The notes: generated by a model not told the origin, from the sequence alone. DNA of 64,000 nucleotides from Microbacterium sp. SA39 (GCF_000967865.1 NZ_JXRU01000032.1:1-64000), one strand, 5' to 3'. Numbered from the stretch's first letter, positions 45,174-53,890 are shown. A program made the numbers and translations.

Positions 45174-45377
45174 GTGATCCTCAGCTTCATCTTCTTCCTG
45201 GTCCTCTTCCTCGGAGGCATCTGGGTCATGGCGCTCGCCCAGTCGCTCGAGGACTTCCAGGCCATCGTCTTCGTGGCGGGACTCCTGCTCACGATGCTCG
45301 CCCTCGCCTGGGTGATGCGCCAGAGCGGCTCTGCCACTCGTCGCCACAAGAACTGGACGGGCAGCCCGACCGAGTGA
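45174..45377 (+). CDS. Small two-helix membrane protein
   Basis: 67 aa. Two hydrophobic helices (VILSFIFFLVLFLGGIWVMA and AIVFVAGLLLTMLALAWVM) flank a short acidic loop, with a basic C-terminus (RRHKNW). GTG 45174 is preferred because AGGAG lies 5 nt upstream and a -10 (TACGCT, 45139-45144) lies before it; ATG 45147 would sit only 2 nt after that -10. Function unknown. Confidence 0.6.
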   Translation: MILSFIFFLVLFLGGIWVMALAQSLEDFQAIVFVAGLLLTMLALAWVMRQSGSATRRHKNWTGSPTE

Positions 45378-45381
45378 CCGT

Positions 45382-45401
45382 CGGCGGCCTCAGCGCCGCC
45401 G
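45382..45401. terminator. Short GC-rich hairpin between convergent genes
   Basis: CGGCGGC (45382-45388) pairs with GCCGCCG (45395-45401) just after the small membrane gene and at the end of the GNAT gene. A bidirectional terminator is plausible but weak. Confidence 0.4.
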
Positions 45402-45992
45402 GGCGAGCCGTGTTTCCAGGTTCGCTCTCACCGCCGGCCATTCCGGCTCGATGATCGAGAACTCGACGCTGTCGCGCAGCGCGCCGTTGCGGTAGCGGCT
45501 GATGGCCCGCATCACGCCGTCCTGCTTCGCTCCGAGCCGCTCGATCGCCGCCCGCGATTGGAAGTTCACCCACTGGGTCGTCAGGCCGACGCGGAACACG
45601 CCGAGAGTCTCGAAGGCGTGCCGCAGGAGCAGCAGCTTGGACTCCGCATTCGTTCCCGTGCCGTGCGCTGACGGGCGGTTCCACGTGTACCCGATGTGCA
45701 GTCGCGGGACGTCGGGGACGATGTCGTAGTACGAGGTCAGCCCTAGAATGCGTCCGGCGGTGTCGAAGGCGGTGAACGGCACCATCTCGCCCTTCTCGAT
45801 GAGCGCGAGTCGCCGATCGACCTCGGCGGCCACGCCGTCCGGCGCGGGAACCGAGGTGTACCACGCCGTCTTCCACAGGTCACCCTCCTGCACTGCCTCA
45901 ATGAGCCCGTCGACGTGCGAGCGGTCGAGAGGACGGAGCTCGACCAGTTCGCCGGTCAGCGTGAGGGGTGCGGGGGAGACGAGGAAAGCCAT
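45390..45992 (-). CDS. GNAT family N-acetyltransferase (RimJ/RimL-like)
   Basis: 200 aa GNAT fold: ELRPLDRSHVDGLIEAV at the start, then YDIVPDVPRLHIGYTWNRPS and the acetyl-CoA region GTNAESKLLLLRHAFE, with VGLTTQWVNFQSRAAIERLG. The family includes ribosomal-protein and amino-acid acetyltransferases. It has 8 bp to the ImmA-like gene upstream, so the two may be co-transcribed. Acceptor unknown. Confidence 0.85.
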   Translation of the reverse strand: MAFLVSPAPLTLTGELVELRPLDRSHVDGLIEAVQEGDLWKTAWYTSVPAPDGVAAEVDRRLALIEKGEMVPFTAFDTAGRILGLTSYYDIVPDVPRLHIGYTWNRPSAHGTGTNAESKLLLLRHAFETLGVFRVGLTTQWVNFQSRAAIERLGAKQDGVMRAISRYRNGALRDSVEFSIIEPEWPAVRANLETRLARRR

Positions 45993-46000
45993 TCCGCCAT

Positions 46001-46384
46001 TCAACCAGCCAAGGCGTGGCGCAATCGGCGCTGGTAGGCCAGCACCAGTTCGATCGTGACGTCGAGCTCGAAGGCGAGACTCGCCAGGTGAGGACCGCGC
46101 GCATCTTCTGCCTGCGCGTAGGCGTCTGCCGTGATCAGCAGGCGGGCCGCCCATTCGTCGGCCTGGCGCTCCTGCTGGCGGCGCACGGACGGAATGGCCG
46201 ACAGGGTGTGCCCGAGAACAGCGTGTCCCAGTTCGTGCGCGAGAACGCTACGGGTCGTGCGGGCGCTCATGCCGGGATCGAGTCGGATCGTCCGAGACGC
46301 CGGATCGAAGCCGCCTCGGGTCGCGCCAGGACGCTCGACGATGCGCACGCCATGCTCCTCAGCGAGGCGGAGGAGCATATGCAT
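46001..46384 (-). CDS. ImmA/IrrE-type metallopeptidase
   Basis: 127 aa zinc protease with HELGHAVLGH at its centre (two His ligands and catalytic Glu). N-terminal LLRLAEEHGVRIVER and C-terminal ADEWAARLLITADAY match the COG2856 family. Such proteases cleave a partner repressor, normally encoded next door; here the XRE gene 7 bp upstream is the obvious partner. ATG 46384 was chosen from spacing. Confidence 0.87.
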   Translation of the reverse strand: MHMLLRLAEEHGVRIVERPGATRGGFDPASRTIRLDPGMSARTTRSVLAHELGHAVLGHTLSAIPSVRRQQERQADEWAARLLITADAYAQAEDARGPHLASLAFELDVTIELVLAYQRRLRHALAG

Positions 46385-46391
46385 GATTCCC

Positions 46392-46778
46392 TCAGTACAG
46401 GTCGTCCGTGTCGGCGTCGTGCCGGAGGTGCGAGTCGAATGCGACCTCGGGGACATTCTGGCGGGGGCCGGCGACATCGGGCGAGCGCCGGAGCACGCTG
46501 ATCCGGGCGCCGGGGGAGCTGTCGTCGGCGAGGAGTCGCTCCTCCGCACGTGAGAGCAGCACATGAGGCTGCAGATCGAGCGCCGCGCACACCGAGTACA
46601 CGACCGGGACCGGGATCGCCCGCTTGCCGGTGACGTAGTTGTCGAGCGCACTGCGGGCGATGCCGATGGTGCGTGCCATCGCGGCGATGCTGCTCCTCGA
46701 CGCGGCGATCTCGGCGCGAAGCTGTCGGCCGACGGCGGCGTTGAAGTGGTCGGCAGGTGTCTCCATCTGGCTCACCAT
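46392..46778 (-). CDS. XRE-family repressor partnered with the ImmA-like protease
   Basis: 128 aa. HTH near residues 18-75 (MARTIGIARSALDNYVTGK, then RAIPVPVVYSVCAALDL) and an acidic C-terminal tail likely exposed to the protease. Start: ATG 46778 or ATG 46766. The pair recalls ImmR-ImmA switches of mobile elements, but no integrase or element genes are nearby. It is divergent from the small HTH gene at 46861. Confidence 0.82.
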   Translation of the reverse strand: MVSQMETPADHFNAAVGRQLRAEIAASRSSIAAMARTIGIARSALDNYVTGKRAIPVPVVYSVCAALDLQPHVLLSRAEERLLADDSSPGARISVLRRSPDVAGPRQNVPEVAFDSHLRHDADTDDLY

Positions 46779-46825
46779 AGCATCGGGATGGGTCCAGTAT
46801 GCCGTCATATTGGCTCATCCGACAC

Positions 46826-46854
46826 TTGATCGTCTGCGCACAAGGGGCTACTGT
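46826..46854 (+). promoter_or_regulatory. Promoter of the leaderless small HTH gene
   Basis: TTGATC (46826-46831) and TACTGT (46849-46854) are spaced 17 nt; 6 nt later comes ATG 46861. It lies in the divergent region shared with the XRE gene and is a likely target of that repressor. Confidence 0.6.
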
Positions 46855-46860
46855 CGACGG

Positions 46861-47091
46861 ATGAGGTCGAAAGCGCGTCATTTGGTGGCTTCGGCGGTGG
46901 CGTCCGAACTGCGGCGCTCGCGACGGACCGTGGGATGGCTGTCCGAGCAGTCGGGAATCGAGGTGCCGCTCCTCGCCGCGAAGCTCCGTGAGGACGAGGA
47001 CTTCACGATCGCCGATCTCGCGAACATCGCCCCCGCGCTCGACGTCCCGGTGTCGTCTCTCATGCCGGATGACCGGGTCACCGCTCCCTGA
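46861..47091 (+). CDS. Small HTH protein
   Basis: 76 aa XRE-like helix-turn-helix (RSRRTVGWLSEQSGIEVPLL, then DLANIAPALDVPVSSLM) without any other domain. It starts with a leaderless ATG. It is divergent from the XRE-ImmA pair, so it may be an antagonist or a target of that switch. Cro-like function is an inference. Confidence 0.7.
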   Translation: MRSKARHLVASAVASELRRSRRTVGWLSEQSGIEVPLLAAKLREDEDFTIADLANIAPALDVPVSSLMPDDRVTAP

Positions 47092-47111
47092 CGCGCGGTA
47101 GCGTGGTCGGC

Positions 47112-48041
47112 ATGAAGACAGTGCCGTTCGGATCCGCCACAGCCCCCGCCGTCGTCGCCGGAATGATGCGCATCGATGACAAGGACGACGCGCACATCCG
47201 CGAGCTCTATGCCGCGGCGCGCGACTCGGGCATCGACTTCTTCGACCACGCCGACATCTACGGCGGCAGCATGCACCACTGCGAGTCGCGCTTCGCAGAC
47301 GCCCTGCAGCTCAGCACCTCCGAGCGGGACGAGATCGTGTTGCAGACGAAGTGCGGCATCGTGCCGACCCAGGGGATGTTCGACTTCTCGTACGAGCACA
47401 TCATGGCCCAGGTCGAAGGATCTCTGGCGGCACTGCGCACCGACCGCATCGACGTGCTGCTGCTGCATCGCCCTGACGCTCTCGTCGAGCCCGAGGAGGT
47501 CGCCCGTGCCTTCGACGAGCTCGAGGCCGCAGGAAAGGTGCGGGCGTTCGGGGTGTCGAACCACACGCCGCGACAGATCGACCTGCTGCGCACGGCCGTT
47601 CGCCAGCCACTGATCGCCAATCAGCTGCAGCTGTCGATCACGCACTCGCCGATCATCGCGCAGCCCGTGGCCATGAACATGGCCGGCAGCGAGCAGAGCG
47701 TGGTCCGCGACGGCGGCGGCATCGTCGAGTACTGCCGCATCAACGGCATCACGATCCAGGCATGGTCTCCCTTCCAGGGTGGCTTCTTCACCGGTGTGTT
47801 CCTCGGGAATCCTGAGTACGCCGAGCTCAACGCCGTGATCGACCGGCTGGCCACCGCTCACGACGTCACGCCGATCGCGATCGCGACGGCATGGATCACC
47901 CGGCATCCTGCTCACATGCAGGTCGTGCTCGGCACCACCACGCCGCAGCGAGTGCGCGACGCCGCAGCAGGCGCCGACGTCGAACTCACCCGCGCCGAAT
48001 GGTACGAGCTGTTCCGCGCCGCCGGCCACATGCTTCCGTAA
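47112..48041 (+). CDS. Aldo/keto reductase
   Basis: 309 aa TIM-barrel NADPH-dependent oxidoreductase. Catalytic Asp and Tyr lie in FFDHADIYGGSMHHCE, and later blocks are LQTKCGI, LLLHRPDALVEPEEVARAF and the cofactor region VVLGTTTPQRV. It resembles the YdhF-type branch. TAGCGT ends 7 nt before ATG 47112, so the start is probably leaderless. Confidence 0.9.
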   Translation: MKTVPFGSATAPAVVAGMMRIDDKDDAHIRELYAAARDSGIDFFDHADIYGGSMHHCESRFADALQLSTSERDEIVLQTKCGIVPTQGMFDFSYEHIMAQVEGSLAALRTDRIDVLLLHRPDALVEPEEVARAFDELEAAGKVRAFGVSNHTPRQIDLLRTAVRQPLIANQLQLSITHSPIIAQPVAMNMAGSEQSVVRDGGGIVEYCRINGITIQAWSPFQGGFFTGVFLGNPEYAELNAVIDRLATAHDVTPIAIATAWITRHPAHMQVVLGTTTPQRVRDAAAGADVELTRAEWYELFRAAGHMLP

Positions 48042-48076
48042 CGCCGATCGATTCCGGCGTCGTCTACCCTGATCTC

Positions 48077-48457
48077 ATGCCGTTCCTCTCGATCCTGATC
48101 GTGGTCCTGATGATCGTCGCGCTCGTCGACATCATCACGCGCGACGATTCACAGGTGAAGCACCTGCCGAAGATGGTGTGGATCATCATCGTGATCCTGC
48201 TGCCGCTGATCGGCAGCGGTCTCTGGTTCGGGCTCGGCCGTGAGTACGGCGGATCCGGGATCTCGATGCCGCGGATGCGACGCGCGGCGCGCCCCTCGGG
48301 ACCGGTCGACGTGCGGCCGGCGCCTCCGGTGGATGTGCGGACGACCGAGCAGCAGATGGCCGATCTCGACCGGGAGATCGAGGAATGGCGGCTTCGCGAG
48401 GAGCTCGAGAAGCGCCGCCGCGACGAGGGCGGCGCGGCCTCGGGGTCTGCTTCCTAG
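48077..48457 (+). CDS. Membrane protein with PLD-nuclease N-terminal-like domain
   Basis: 126 aa. Two helices (FLSILIVVLMIVALVDIITR and MVWIIIVILLPLIGSGLWFG) match the short PLDc_N module common in actinobacteria; the C-terminus is a charged coiled-coil-like tail (DLDREIEEWRLREELEKRRR). TACCCT ends 6 nt before ATG 48077 (leaderless). Function unknown. Confidence 0.75.
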   Translation: MPFLSILIVVLMIVALVDIITRDDSQVKHLPKMVWIIIVILLPLIGSGLWFGLGREYGGSGISMPRMRRAARPSGPVDVRPAPPVDVRTTEQQMADLDREIEEWRLREELEKRRRDEGGAASGSAS

Positions 48458-49437
48458 GCGGCCATCGCCGAATCGGACGATCCGCGATCGAACGACTCGC
48501 GCACGGCCGGTTCCAGCGTCGGGTAGCGGAACTCGAACCCGGCTGCGGTGAGCTTCTCGGGCAGCACCCATCGGCTCTTGAGAATGAGTTCGGTCTCGGT
48601 GCGCATGCCGATCGCGCCGAGTTCCAGCATCCACCGCGGCATCGGTGTCCCGATCCGCGCGCCGAGCACGCGCCGCACGGTCGCCATGAACTCGGCGTTG
48701 TCGACCGGATGCGGGGCGGCGGCGTTGACGGGGCCCTCGAGTTCCCGCGTGCGCTCGAGGAAGTCGATGATGCGCGCGACGTCCTCGATGTGCACCCAGC
48801 TGAACCGCTGGCGTCCGCGACGCGCCCCGGGGAGGTGCGCCGTGCCGGCCGCGCGCCTCGCCTTGCTGACGGGCCAGCGGCCGTCGTACTGGGCGCCGCC
48901 GAGTCCGAGACGGGCGAGGTTCCGCACCGGCTCGAGGACACCGCCGTGGCCGAGCACGATCGTGCTGCGGAGCGCGACGCGTCGCGTCGCCGGCAGATCG
49001 TCGGCGAACAGCGCCTGCTCCCAGGCCTTCGCGACCTCGACCGAGAAGCCGGTGCCGAGCTCGCCGTCGGATTCGGTCATCGGCCGGTCTTCGGCATGCC
49101 GGTAGATCGTCGCGGTAGACGAGTTCACCCAGAGAGCCGGGGGACGCTCGGCCCGCGCGACGGCGGTGCTCAGGGATGCCGTGGTCTCGAGCCGGGATCG
49201 GAAGATCTCGGCGCGGTTCTCGGGCGTGTAGCGGCAGTTCACGCTCTTCCCGGCGAGGCCGATCACCAGGGAGGCGCCGTCCACCGCGCGATCGATCGCC
49301 TCCTGGTCGCCCCAGTGGATGTCGGCGCCCGACCGGGAGATGCGCACGACCTCACGGCCCGCGGCGAGCATCCGCGGCACGAGGTAGGTGCCCATGAATC
49401 CGGTGGAACCGCCGATGACGACCTTGCCTGCGCTCAT
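48454..49437 (-). CDS. TIGR01777-type NAD(P)-dependent epimerase
   Basis: 327 aa extended SDR. It has the Rossmann GGSTGFMGTYLVPRML, GLAGKSVNCRYTPENR and WVNSSTATIYRHAEDRPM blocks diagnostic of the YfcH/TIGR01777 group, and the C-terminal DUF1731-like segment (PMPRWMLELGAIGMRTETEL). ATG 49437 overlaps the DUF4166 stop (ATGA). The reaction is not established. Confidence 0.88.
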   Translation of the reverse strand: MSAGKVVIGGSTGFMGTYLVPRMLAAGREVVRISRSGADIHWGDQEAIDRAVDGASLVIGLAGKSVNCRYTPENRAEIFRSRLETTASLSTAVARAERPPALWVNSSTATIYRHAEDRPMTESDGELGTGFSVEVAKAWEQALFADDLPATRRVALRSTIVLGHGGVLEPVRNLARLGLGGAQYDGRWPVSKARRAAGTAHLPGARRGRQRFSWVHIEDVARIIDFLERTRELEGPVNAAAPHPVDNAEFMATVRRVLGARIGTPMPRWMLELGAIGMRTETELILKSRWVLPEKLTAAGFEFRYPTLEPAVRESFDRGSSDSAMAA

Positions 49438-50069
49438 GCGCCGCTCTCCTGTTCCTCGATGCTCTCGATGCGGTAGCAAAAGTGCCCGCGGTACTCGTAC
49501 ACGCGGCCGACGAGCGGCGCGTCGATCGTCAGATCGACGATCTGGCGGCCGACGGCGTCGTCGAAGCGCTCGATGAGGCGAACGACCGGCGACAGTGCGC
49601 GCGGCATCCGCAGTCGCAGACGGCCGAGTCGGAGGCCGACCGAGCGGCTGGTGAGCTCCAACGCACCGTCGCGGGTCTCGACATCGAAGCAGGCGGCGAC
49701 CAGTCCGGGCTCGCCGAGCTCGTCGACGACGCGGCCGTGGCGCGTGAGGGCGACGGCGTCACGCATGATCCACGGTCCGCGCCGCAGCTGGAAGGTGCGC
49801 TCGCCGATCGCGCGCGAGGCGATCGTGCGGTTCTCGACGCGGAACGGCACGCCGTGCTCCCAGCAGGCGGGGACCACTCCCCGCCGCTCCAGCACGCGGA
49901 GGATCGGCCACAGCCAGCGCCGCGGAGTGCCGACGCGGTCGAAGACGCCGTCGCCCACGCCGACAGAGCCGTCGGGGATCGCCCGGAAATAGTTCTGCAG
50001 GCGAGGATGCAGGTCGAGGAGCCGCTCGCCCAGTGCCCGTTCGTAGGGGGATTGCGGCTCGGTCGTCAC
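49434..50069 (-). CDS. DUF4166 domain protein
   Basis: 211 aa with blocks of the DUF4166 family: YERALGERLLDLHPRLQNYF and VPFRVENRTI. It starts at GTG 50069; TAGGCT ends 6 nt upstream, inside the end of the tetR gene, so it may have its own leaderless promoter. Coupled by ATGA to the epimerase. Function unknown; genes of this type often accompany TIGR01777 epimerases. Confidence 0.75.
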   Translation of the reverse strand: MTTEPQSPYERALGERLLDLHPRLQNYFRAIPDGSVGVGDGVFDRVGTPRRWLWPILRVLERRGVVPACWEHGVPFRVENRTIASRAIGERTFQLRRGPWIMRDAVALTRHGRVVDELGEPGLVAACFDVETRDGALELTSRSVGLRLGRLRLRMPRALSPVVRLIERFDDAVGRQIVDLTIDAPLVGRVYEYRGHFCYRIESIEEQESGA

Positions 50070-50078
50070 GCTCCGAGC

Positions 50079-50684
50079 CTAGCCGGGCGGTCGCAGCAGC
50101 CGATCGAGGAGCGCCAGAGCCTCGTGCTGCGGGGCGGACTCGTCGAGGAGCCACTGCGTCTGCAGACCGTCGGATGCCGCCACGACGAGTGCTGCCACCG
50201 CATCCGGGTCGGCATCCTCGCGCAGGCGACCCCGGGCCTGCTGCTCCCGCACGCCGTCGGCGATGTAGGACCGTATGCGGGCGAACCGGGTCGTAGCGAA
50301 CTCGTGAGCCACGGGGTGTCCGTCCTCGAGTGCGGTCGCGACGAGAGTCGAGTAGAGCTGGACGAGACCCGGAACCTGCCGGTTCGTGCGCGCCGACTCG
50401 ATCATCTTCTCGACCGGCGTCGCGTCGTCGAGCACGGCCTCCTGGCGGTGCGCGGGCTGGTTGCTCTCCTCGTACACGGCGACGAGGAGCTCTTCGAGTG
50501 ACCCGAAGTAGTGCGTCAGCGCGGCATGGGTCACCCCGACCTCTCGGGCGATCGCCCGCAGGCTGGTGCGATCCGCACCGCGCTCTGCGAAGACCTCGAT
50601 CGCGCGGTCGAGGATCTCCTGCCGTCGCGCGATCCCCTTGGCGTAGGCGCCGCGCTGGCGTGGTCGCTCATCGTCGTCGGACAT
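50079..50684 (-). CDS. TetR-family regulator
   Basis: 201 aa: N-terminal TetR HTH (RGADRTSLRAIAREVGVTHA, LTHYFGSLEELL) and an all-helical ligand domain. TAGACT ends 6 nt before ATG 50684, so the gene is probably leaderless. It shares a 59-bp divergent region with the sugar isomerase gene at 50744, containing an ACTTCC/GGAGGT dyad, and may regulate that gene as well as itself. Confidence 0.88.
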   Translation of the reverse strand: MSDDDERPRQRGAYAKGIARRQEILDRAIEVFAERGADRTSLRAIAREVGVTHAALTHYFGSLEELLVAVYEESNQPAHRQEAVLDDATPVEKMIESARTNRQVPGLVQLYSTLVATALEDGHPVAHEFATTRFARIRSYIADGVREQQARGRLREDADPDAVAALVVAASDGLQTQWLLDESAPQHEALALLDRLLRPPG

Positions 50685-50707
50685 GTCCGGAGTCTAGCGA
50701 ACGAAAA

Positions 50708-50737
50708 CTTCCACATGGAGGTATTAGGTGATAGCGT
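50708..50737 (+). promoter_or_regulatory. Promoter and candidate TetR operator of the 50744 operon
   Basis: TTCCAC (50709-50714) and TAGCGT (50732-50737) are spaced 17 nt, and ATG 50744 follows 6 nt later. ACTTCC and GGAGGT (50708-50723) form an imperfect dyad over the -35. Confidence 0.5.
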
Positions 50738-50743
50738 GCTGGC

Positions 50744-51550
50744 ATGACAATCACGACCTCCCTGCAGCTGTTCACGATCAAGGAGCAGCTGGACGCCGAC
50801 CTCGAAGGATCCCTCGCGGCCGTCGCCGCGCGCGGGTTCACGGCCGTCGAGCCGTATGACTTCGTCCGTCGCGCCGCACCGCTCGCCGAGGCGCTCGCCG
50901 CCGCCGGCCTCTCCGCCCCCTCCGGCCACGCGTTCCTCGCCTCGGAGTCGTTCGTCAATCCCGACGGCAGCGGGACCACCCTGCCCGTGCCCTCGCCCGC
51001 CGAGGTGTTCGCGGCCGCCAAGGTGCTGGGCATGACCACGGTCATCGACCCGTACACGGAGCCGGCGCGCTGGGAATCGGTCGAGCAGATCGAGGAGACC
51101 GCGCGTCTGCTCAACGAGGCGGCCGCGATCGGCGCCGCCGTCGACGTGCGGGTCGGATACCACAACCACGCCCACGAGCTGGAAGCCGTGTTCGACGGCG
51201 TCACCGGCCTCGAGGTGCTGGCCGGACTCCTCGACGAGAGGGTCGTGCTGGAGATCGACCTCTACTGGGTCGCGCGCGGAGGAGTCGACCCCGTCGCGCT
51301 GCTCGAGCGTCTCGGCAGCCGGGTCATCGCCGTGCACGCCAAGGATGGCACCCTCGATCCCGCTCACGCGAACACGTACCCGCCGGCTGATCAGGTGGCC
51401 GCCGGTGACGGGTCCGTGCCGCTGGTCGAGGCGATCGCCGCGGCATCCGCTCTGGAGCTGGCGATCGTCGAGTTCGATCACTACGAGGGCGACCTTTTCG
51501 AGGCGATCGAACGCAGTCGGGTGTACCTCGACGAGAAGGTGGCGGGCTGA
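50744..51550 (+). CDS. TIM-barrel sugar isomerase/epimerase
   Basis: 268 aa AP-endonuclease-2-like TIM barrel. Metal ligands are suggested by YHNHAHELEAVFDG, LEIDLYWVARGG, VHAKDGT and IVEFDHYEGDLF. The VGYHNH type is common in IolE- and xylose-isomerase-like sugar enzymes. It is translationally coupled to the next dehydrogenase (TGATG), so isomerisation and oxidation of the same compound are likely. Confidence 0.85.
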   Translation: MTITTSLQLFTIKEQLDADLEGSLAAVAARGFTAVEPYDFVRRAAPLAEALAAAGLSAPSGHAFLASESFVNPDGSGTTLPVPSPAEVFAAAKVLGMTTVIDPYTEPARWESVEQIEETARLLNEAAAIGAAVDVRVGYHNHAHELEAVFDGVTGLEVLAGLLDERVVLEIDLYWVARGGVDPVALLERLGSRVIAVHAKDGTLDPAHANTYPPADQVAAGDGSVPLVEAIAAASALELAIVEFDHYEGDLFEAIERSRVYLDEKVAG

Positions 51551-52674
51551 TGGCGGCCGGCACCGTCGGCGTCGGCATCATCGGCGCGGGGAACATCAGT
51601 GACCAGTACCTCTCGAACCTCACCACCTTCCCCGATGTGCGGGTCCTCGCCATCGCAGACGTGATCGAGGAGCGCGCGAAGGCGCAGGCGGAGAAGTACG
51701 GCGTGCCGCGCGCAGGCGGGGTCGATCTGGTCCTGAACGATCCCGAGATCGATATCGTCGTGAACCTCACGATCCCTGCGGTGCACGTCGAGGTCTCCGA
51801 GGCGATCATCGCGGCGGGCAAGCACGTCTGGACCGAGAAGCCGATCGGCGTGAGCCGTGAGGAATCGCGCCGACTGCTGGAGAAGGCGGATGCCGCGGGC
51901 CTTCGTGTCGGCGTCGCGCCGGACACCGTCCTCGGCCCCGGCGTGCAGACCGCCAAGCGTGCGATCGCGCGCGGCGACATCGGCCGTCCGCTGTTCGCGC
52001 AGACGACGTTCCAGTGGCAGGGCCCGGAGATCTTCCACCCGAACCCCGCCTTTTTGTACGCGAAGGGTGGCGGCCCGCTGCTCGACATGGGGCCGTACTA
52101 CGTGTCCACGCTCGTGCACGTGTTCGGTCCGGTCGCCTCGGTGGCCGCGCTCGGGCTTCAGGGCACCCCGACCCGCCGCGTGCAGGTCGGCGAGCTGGCC
52201 GGCCAGGAGTTCCCCGTCGAGATCCCGTCGACGCTCAGCGTGCTGATGGAATTCGAGCAGGGCGCACAGGCGCAGAGCATCTACAGCACCGACTCGCCCG
52301 TCATCCGATCGGGGATCGTCGAGATCACCGGCACCGAGGGCACGCTCGTGATCCCCGACCCGAACACGTTCGGGGGCGACATCACCATCACCCGTCCGCT
52401 CCGGCTCGGTCAGGAGCCGGTCGCGCAGGAGGTCGTCGAGGTCGCGCAGGAGGGTGTGCTGACCGGCCGCGGTCTCGGGCTGCTCGACATGGCGCGGTCG
52501 ATCGCCGCCGGACGGGCGCATGTCGCGACGGGGGAGTTCGGCTACCATGTGCTCGACACGCTGCTGTCGATCGAGGAGGCGGCGGAGTCCCGCGGCTTCG
52601 TCGCCGTCGAGAGCACGCTCGACGAGGTCGCATCGCTCGATGCTGACTTCGACCCCTTCGCCGCCACGCTCTGA
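51550..52674 (+). CDS. Gfo/Idh/MocA family dehydrogenase
   Basis: 374 aa. Rossmann start VGIIGAGNISDQYL, EKP motif VWTEKPIGVS, and the C-terminal domain with GGGPLLDMGPYYVSTLVHVF where a catalytic Asp/His pair normally lies (here DMGPYY). It probably oxidises or reduces a cyclic polyol or sugar acid. Coupled to the isomerase upstream; convergent with the ROK gene by 3 bp. Confidence 0.88.
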   Translation: MAAGTVGVGIIGAGNISDQYLSNLTTFPDVRVLAIADVIEERAKAQAEKYGVPRAGGVDLVLNDPEIDIVVNLTIPAVHVEVSEAIIAAGKHVWTEKPIGVSREESRRLLEKADAAGLRVGVAPDTVLGPGVQTAKRAIARGDIGRPLFAQTTFQWQGPEIFHPNPAFLYAKGGGPLLDMGPYYVSTLVHVFGPVASVAALGLQGTPTRRVQVGELAGQEFPVEIPSTLSVLMEFEQGAQAQSIYSTDSPVIRSGIVEITGTEGTLVIPDPNTFGGDITITRPLRLGQEPVAQEVVEVAQEGVLTGRGLGLLDMARSIAAGRAHVATGEFGYHVLDTLLSIEEAAESRGFVAVESTLDEVASLDADFDPFAATL

Positions 52675-52677
52675 GCG

Positions 52678-53874
52678 TCAGCGCGCCTTCGCCGCCACGT
52701 AGCCGTCGACGTTCGCGGGTGACAGCACCTCGCGGGCGACCATGATCGCGGCGCCCAGCACGGCGGCACGGTCGCCCGCCTGGGACTGGACGATCGCGAG
52801 GTGCTGCGTCGCGAGCGGGATCGACCGCCGGTAGACGACCTCGCGCACGCCCGCGAGCAGGTGCTCGCCGGCGCGGGCGATGCTGCCGCCCAGCACGATG
52901 ATGGACGGGTTCAGGAGGTTCACGACGGTGGCCAGGACTTCGCCGACGTCGCGACCGGCCTGACGCGTGGCCTCGATCGCTGCGGCGTTCCCCGCGCGGA
53001 CGAGGTCGACCACGTCGGACGCGCTCTGCACCTCGTGGCCACCGCCCTGCAGCGCGATGGCGAGGGCGGATCCGCTGGCGAGAGCCTCCAGGTCGCGCTC
53101 ATCGCCCGGTTCGCGCGCCGAGCCGGCGCCGGTCGGCACCTGGACGTGGCCCATGTCGCCCGCGGATCCCTGCGCGCCGCGCTGCAGCTGACCGCCGGCG
53201 ATGATGCCGGCGCCGATACCGGTCGACACCTTGACGAAGATCAGGTCGTCCACGGCGGGCCAGCTCGTCGCCTGCTCGCCGAGCGCGAGGATGTTGACGT
53301 CGTTGTCGACGAGCACCGGAACGTCGAACGTGCGCTGAACGTAGCCGGGAACATCGAACCGGTCCCACCCCGGCATGATCGGCGGGTTGGTGGGACGCCC
53401 GGTGGAGTGCTCGACCGGACCGGGCACGCCGATGCCGACGCCCAGCAGGGGGAGATCGGCCGCGGACGGCTGCCCGAGCAGCTCCGTCCCGTCGGCGAGG
53501 ATCGTGTCGAGCAGCGTCTCCGGTCCTTCGCCGATGTCGATCGTGCGCGTGCGCGCGTCGAGGATGACGCCGGAGAGCTCGGCGACGGCCACCGTGGCGT
53601 GGGTGGCGCCGAGATCTACGGCCAGCACGAGTCCCGCCCGCGGGTTGAAGGCGACGCGCGCGGGCGGTCTGCCCCCGGTGGATGCTGCCTCGCCCGCCGG
53701 GCGCAGCAGGTCGGCGGCGAGGAGCGCGTCCACGCGCAGCGCCACGGTCGACCGGGCGAGGCCCGTCAGGGCAGCGAGCTCTGCCTTGGTGCGCGCGTGG
53801 CCGTCGCGGAGGATCTGGAAGATCTCGCCGGCGCCGGGATTCGTCGCGACGACGGGCCGCAGAACGTCAACCAT
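52678..53874 (-). CDS. ROK-family transcriptional repressor
   Basis: 398 aa: HTH (RTKAELAALTGLARSTVALR), then the ROK fold (VLAVDLGATHATVAVAEL, GVGIGVPGPVEHSTG, STGIGAGIIAGGQL, PSIIVLGGSIARAG). The conserved zinc site with three cysteines is replaced by GSAREPGDERDLE, so no zinc site is expected. ATG 53874. It faces the ABC operon across a 114-bp region with repeated ACTTCG/CGAAGT sequences that are probable operators. Confidence 0.88.
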   Translation of the reverse strand: MVDVLRPVVATNPGAGEIFQILRDGHARTKAELAALTGLARSTVALRVDALLAADLLRPAGEAASTGGRPPARVAFNPRAGLVLAVDLGATHATVAVAELSGVILDARTRTIDIGEGPETLLDTILADGTELLGQPSAADLPLLGVGIGVPGPVEHSTGRPTNPPIMPGWDRFDVPGYVQRTFDVPVLVDNDVNILALGEQATSWPAVDDLIFVKVSTGIGAGIIAGGQLQRGAQGSAGDMGHVQVPTGAGSAREPGDERDLEALASGSALAIALQGGGHEVQSASDVVDLVRAGNAAAIEATRQAGRDVGEVLATVVNLLNPSIIVLGGSIARAGEHLLAGVREVVYRRSIPLATQHLAIVQSQAGDRAAVLGAAIMVAREVLSPANVDGYVAAKAR

Positions 53875-53890
53875 TGCGTCAGTAAACCAC

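Noticed and set aside
46001..47091. Toxin-antitoxin module
   Set aside because: The ImmA-type protease and XRE pair lacks a recognisable toxin fold, and the HELGH motif fits the protease-repressor family better.
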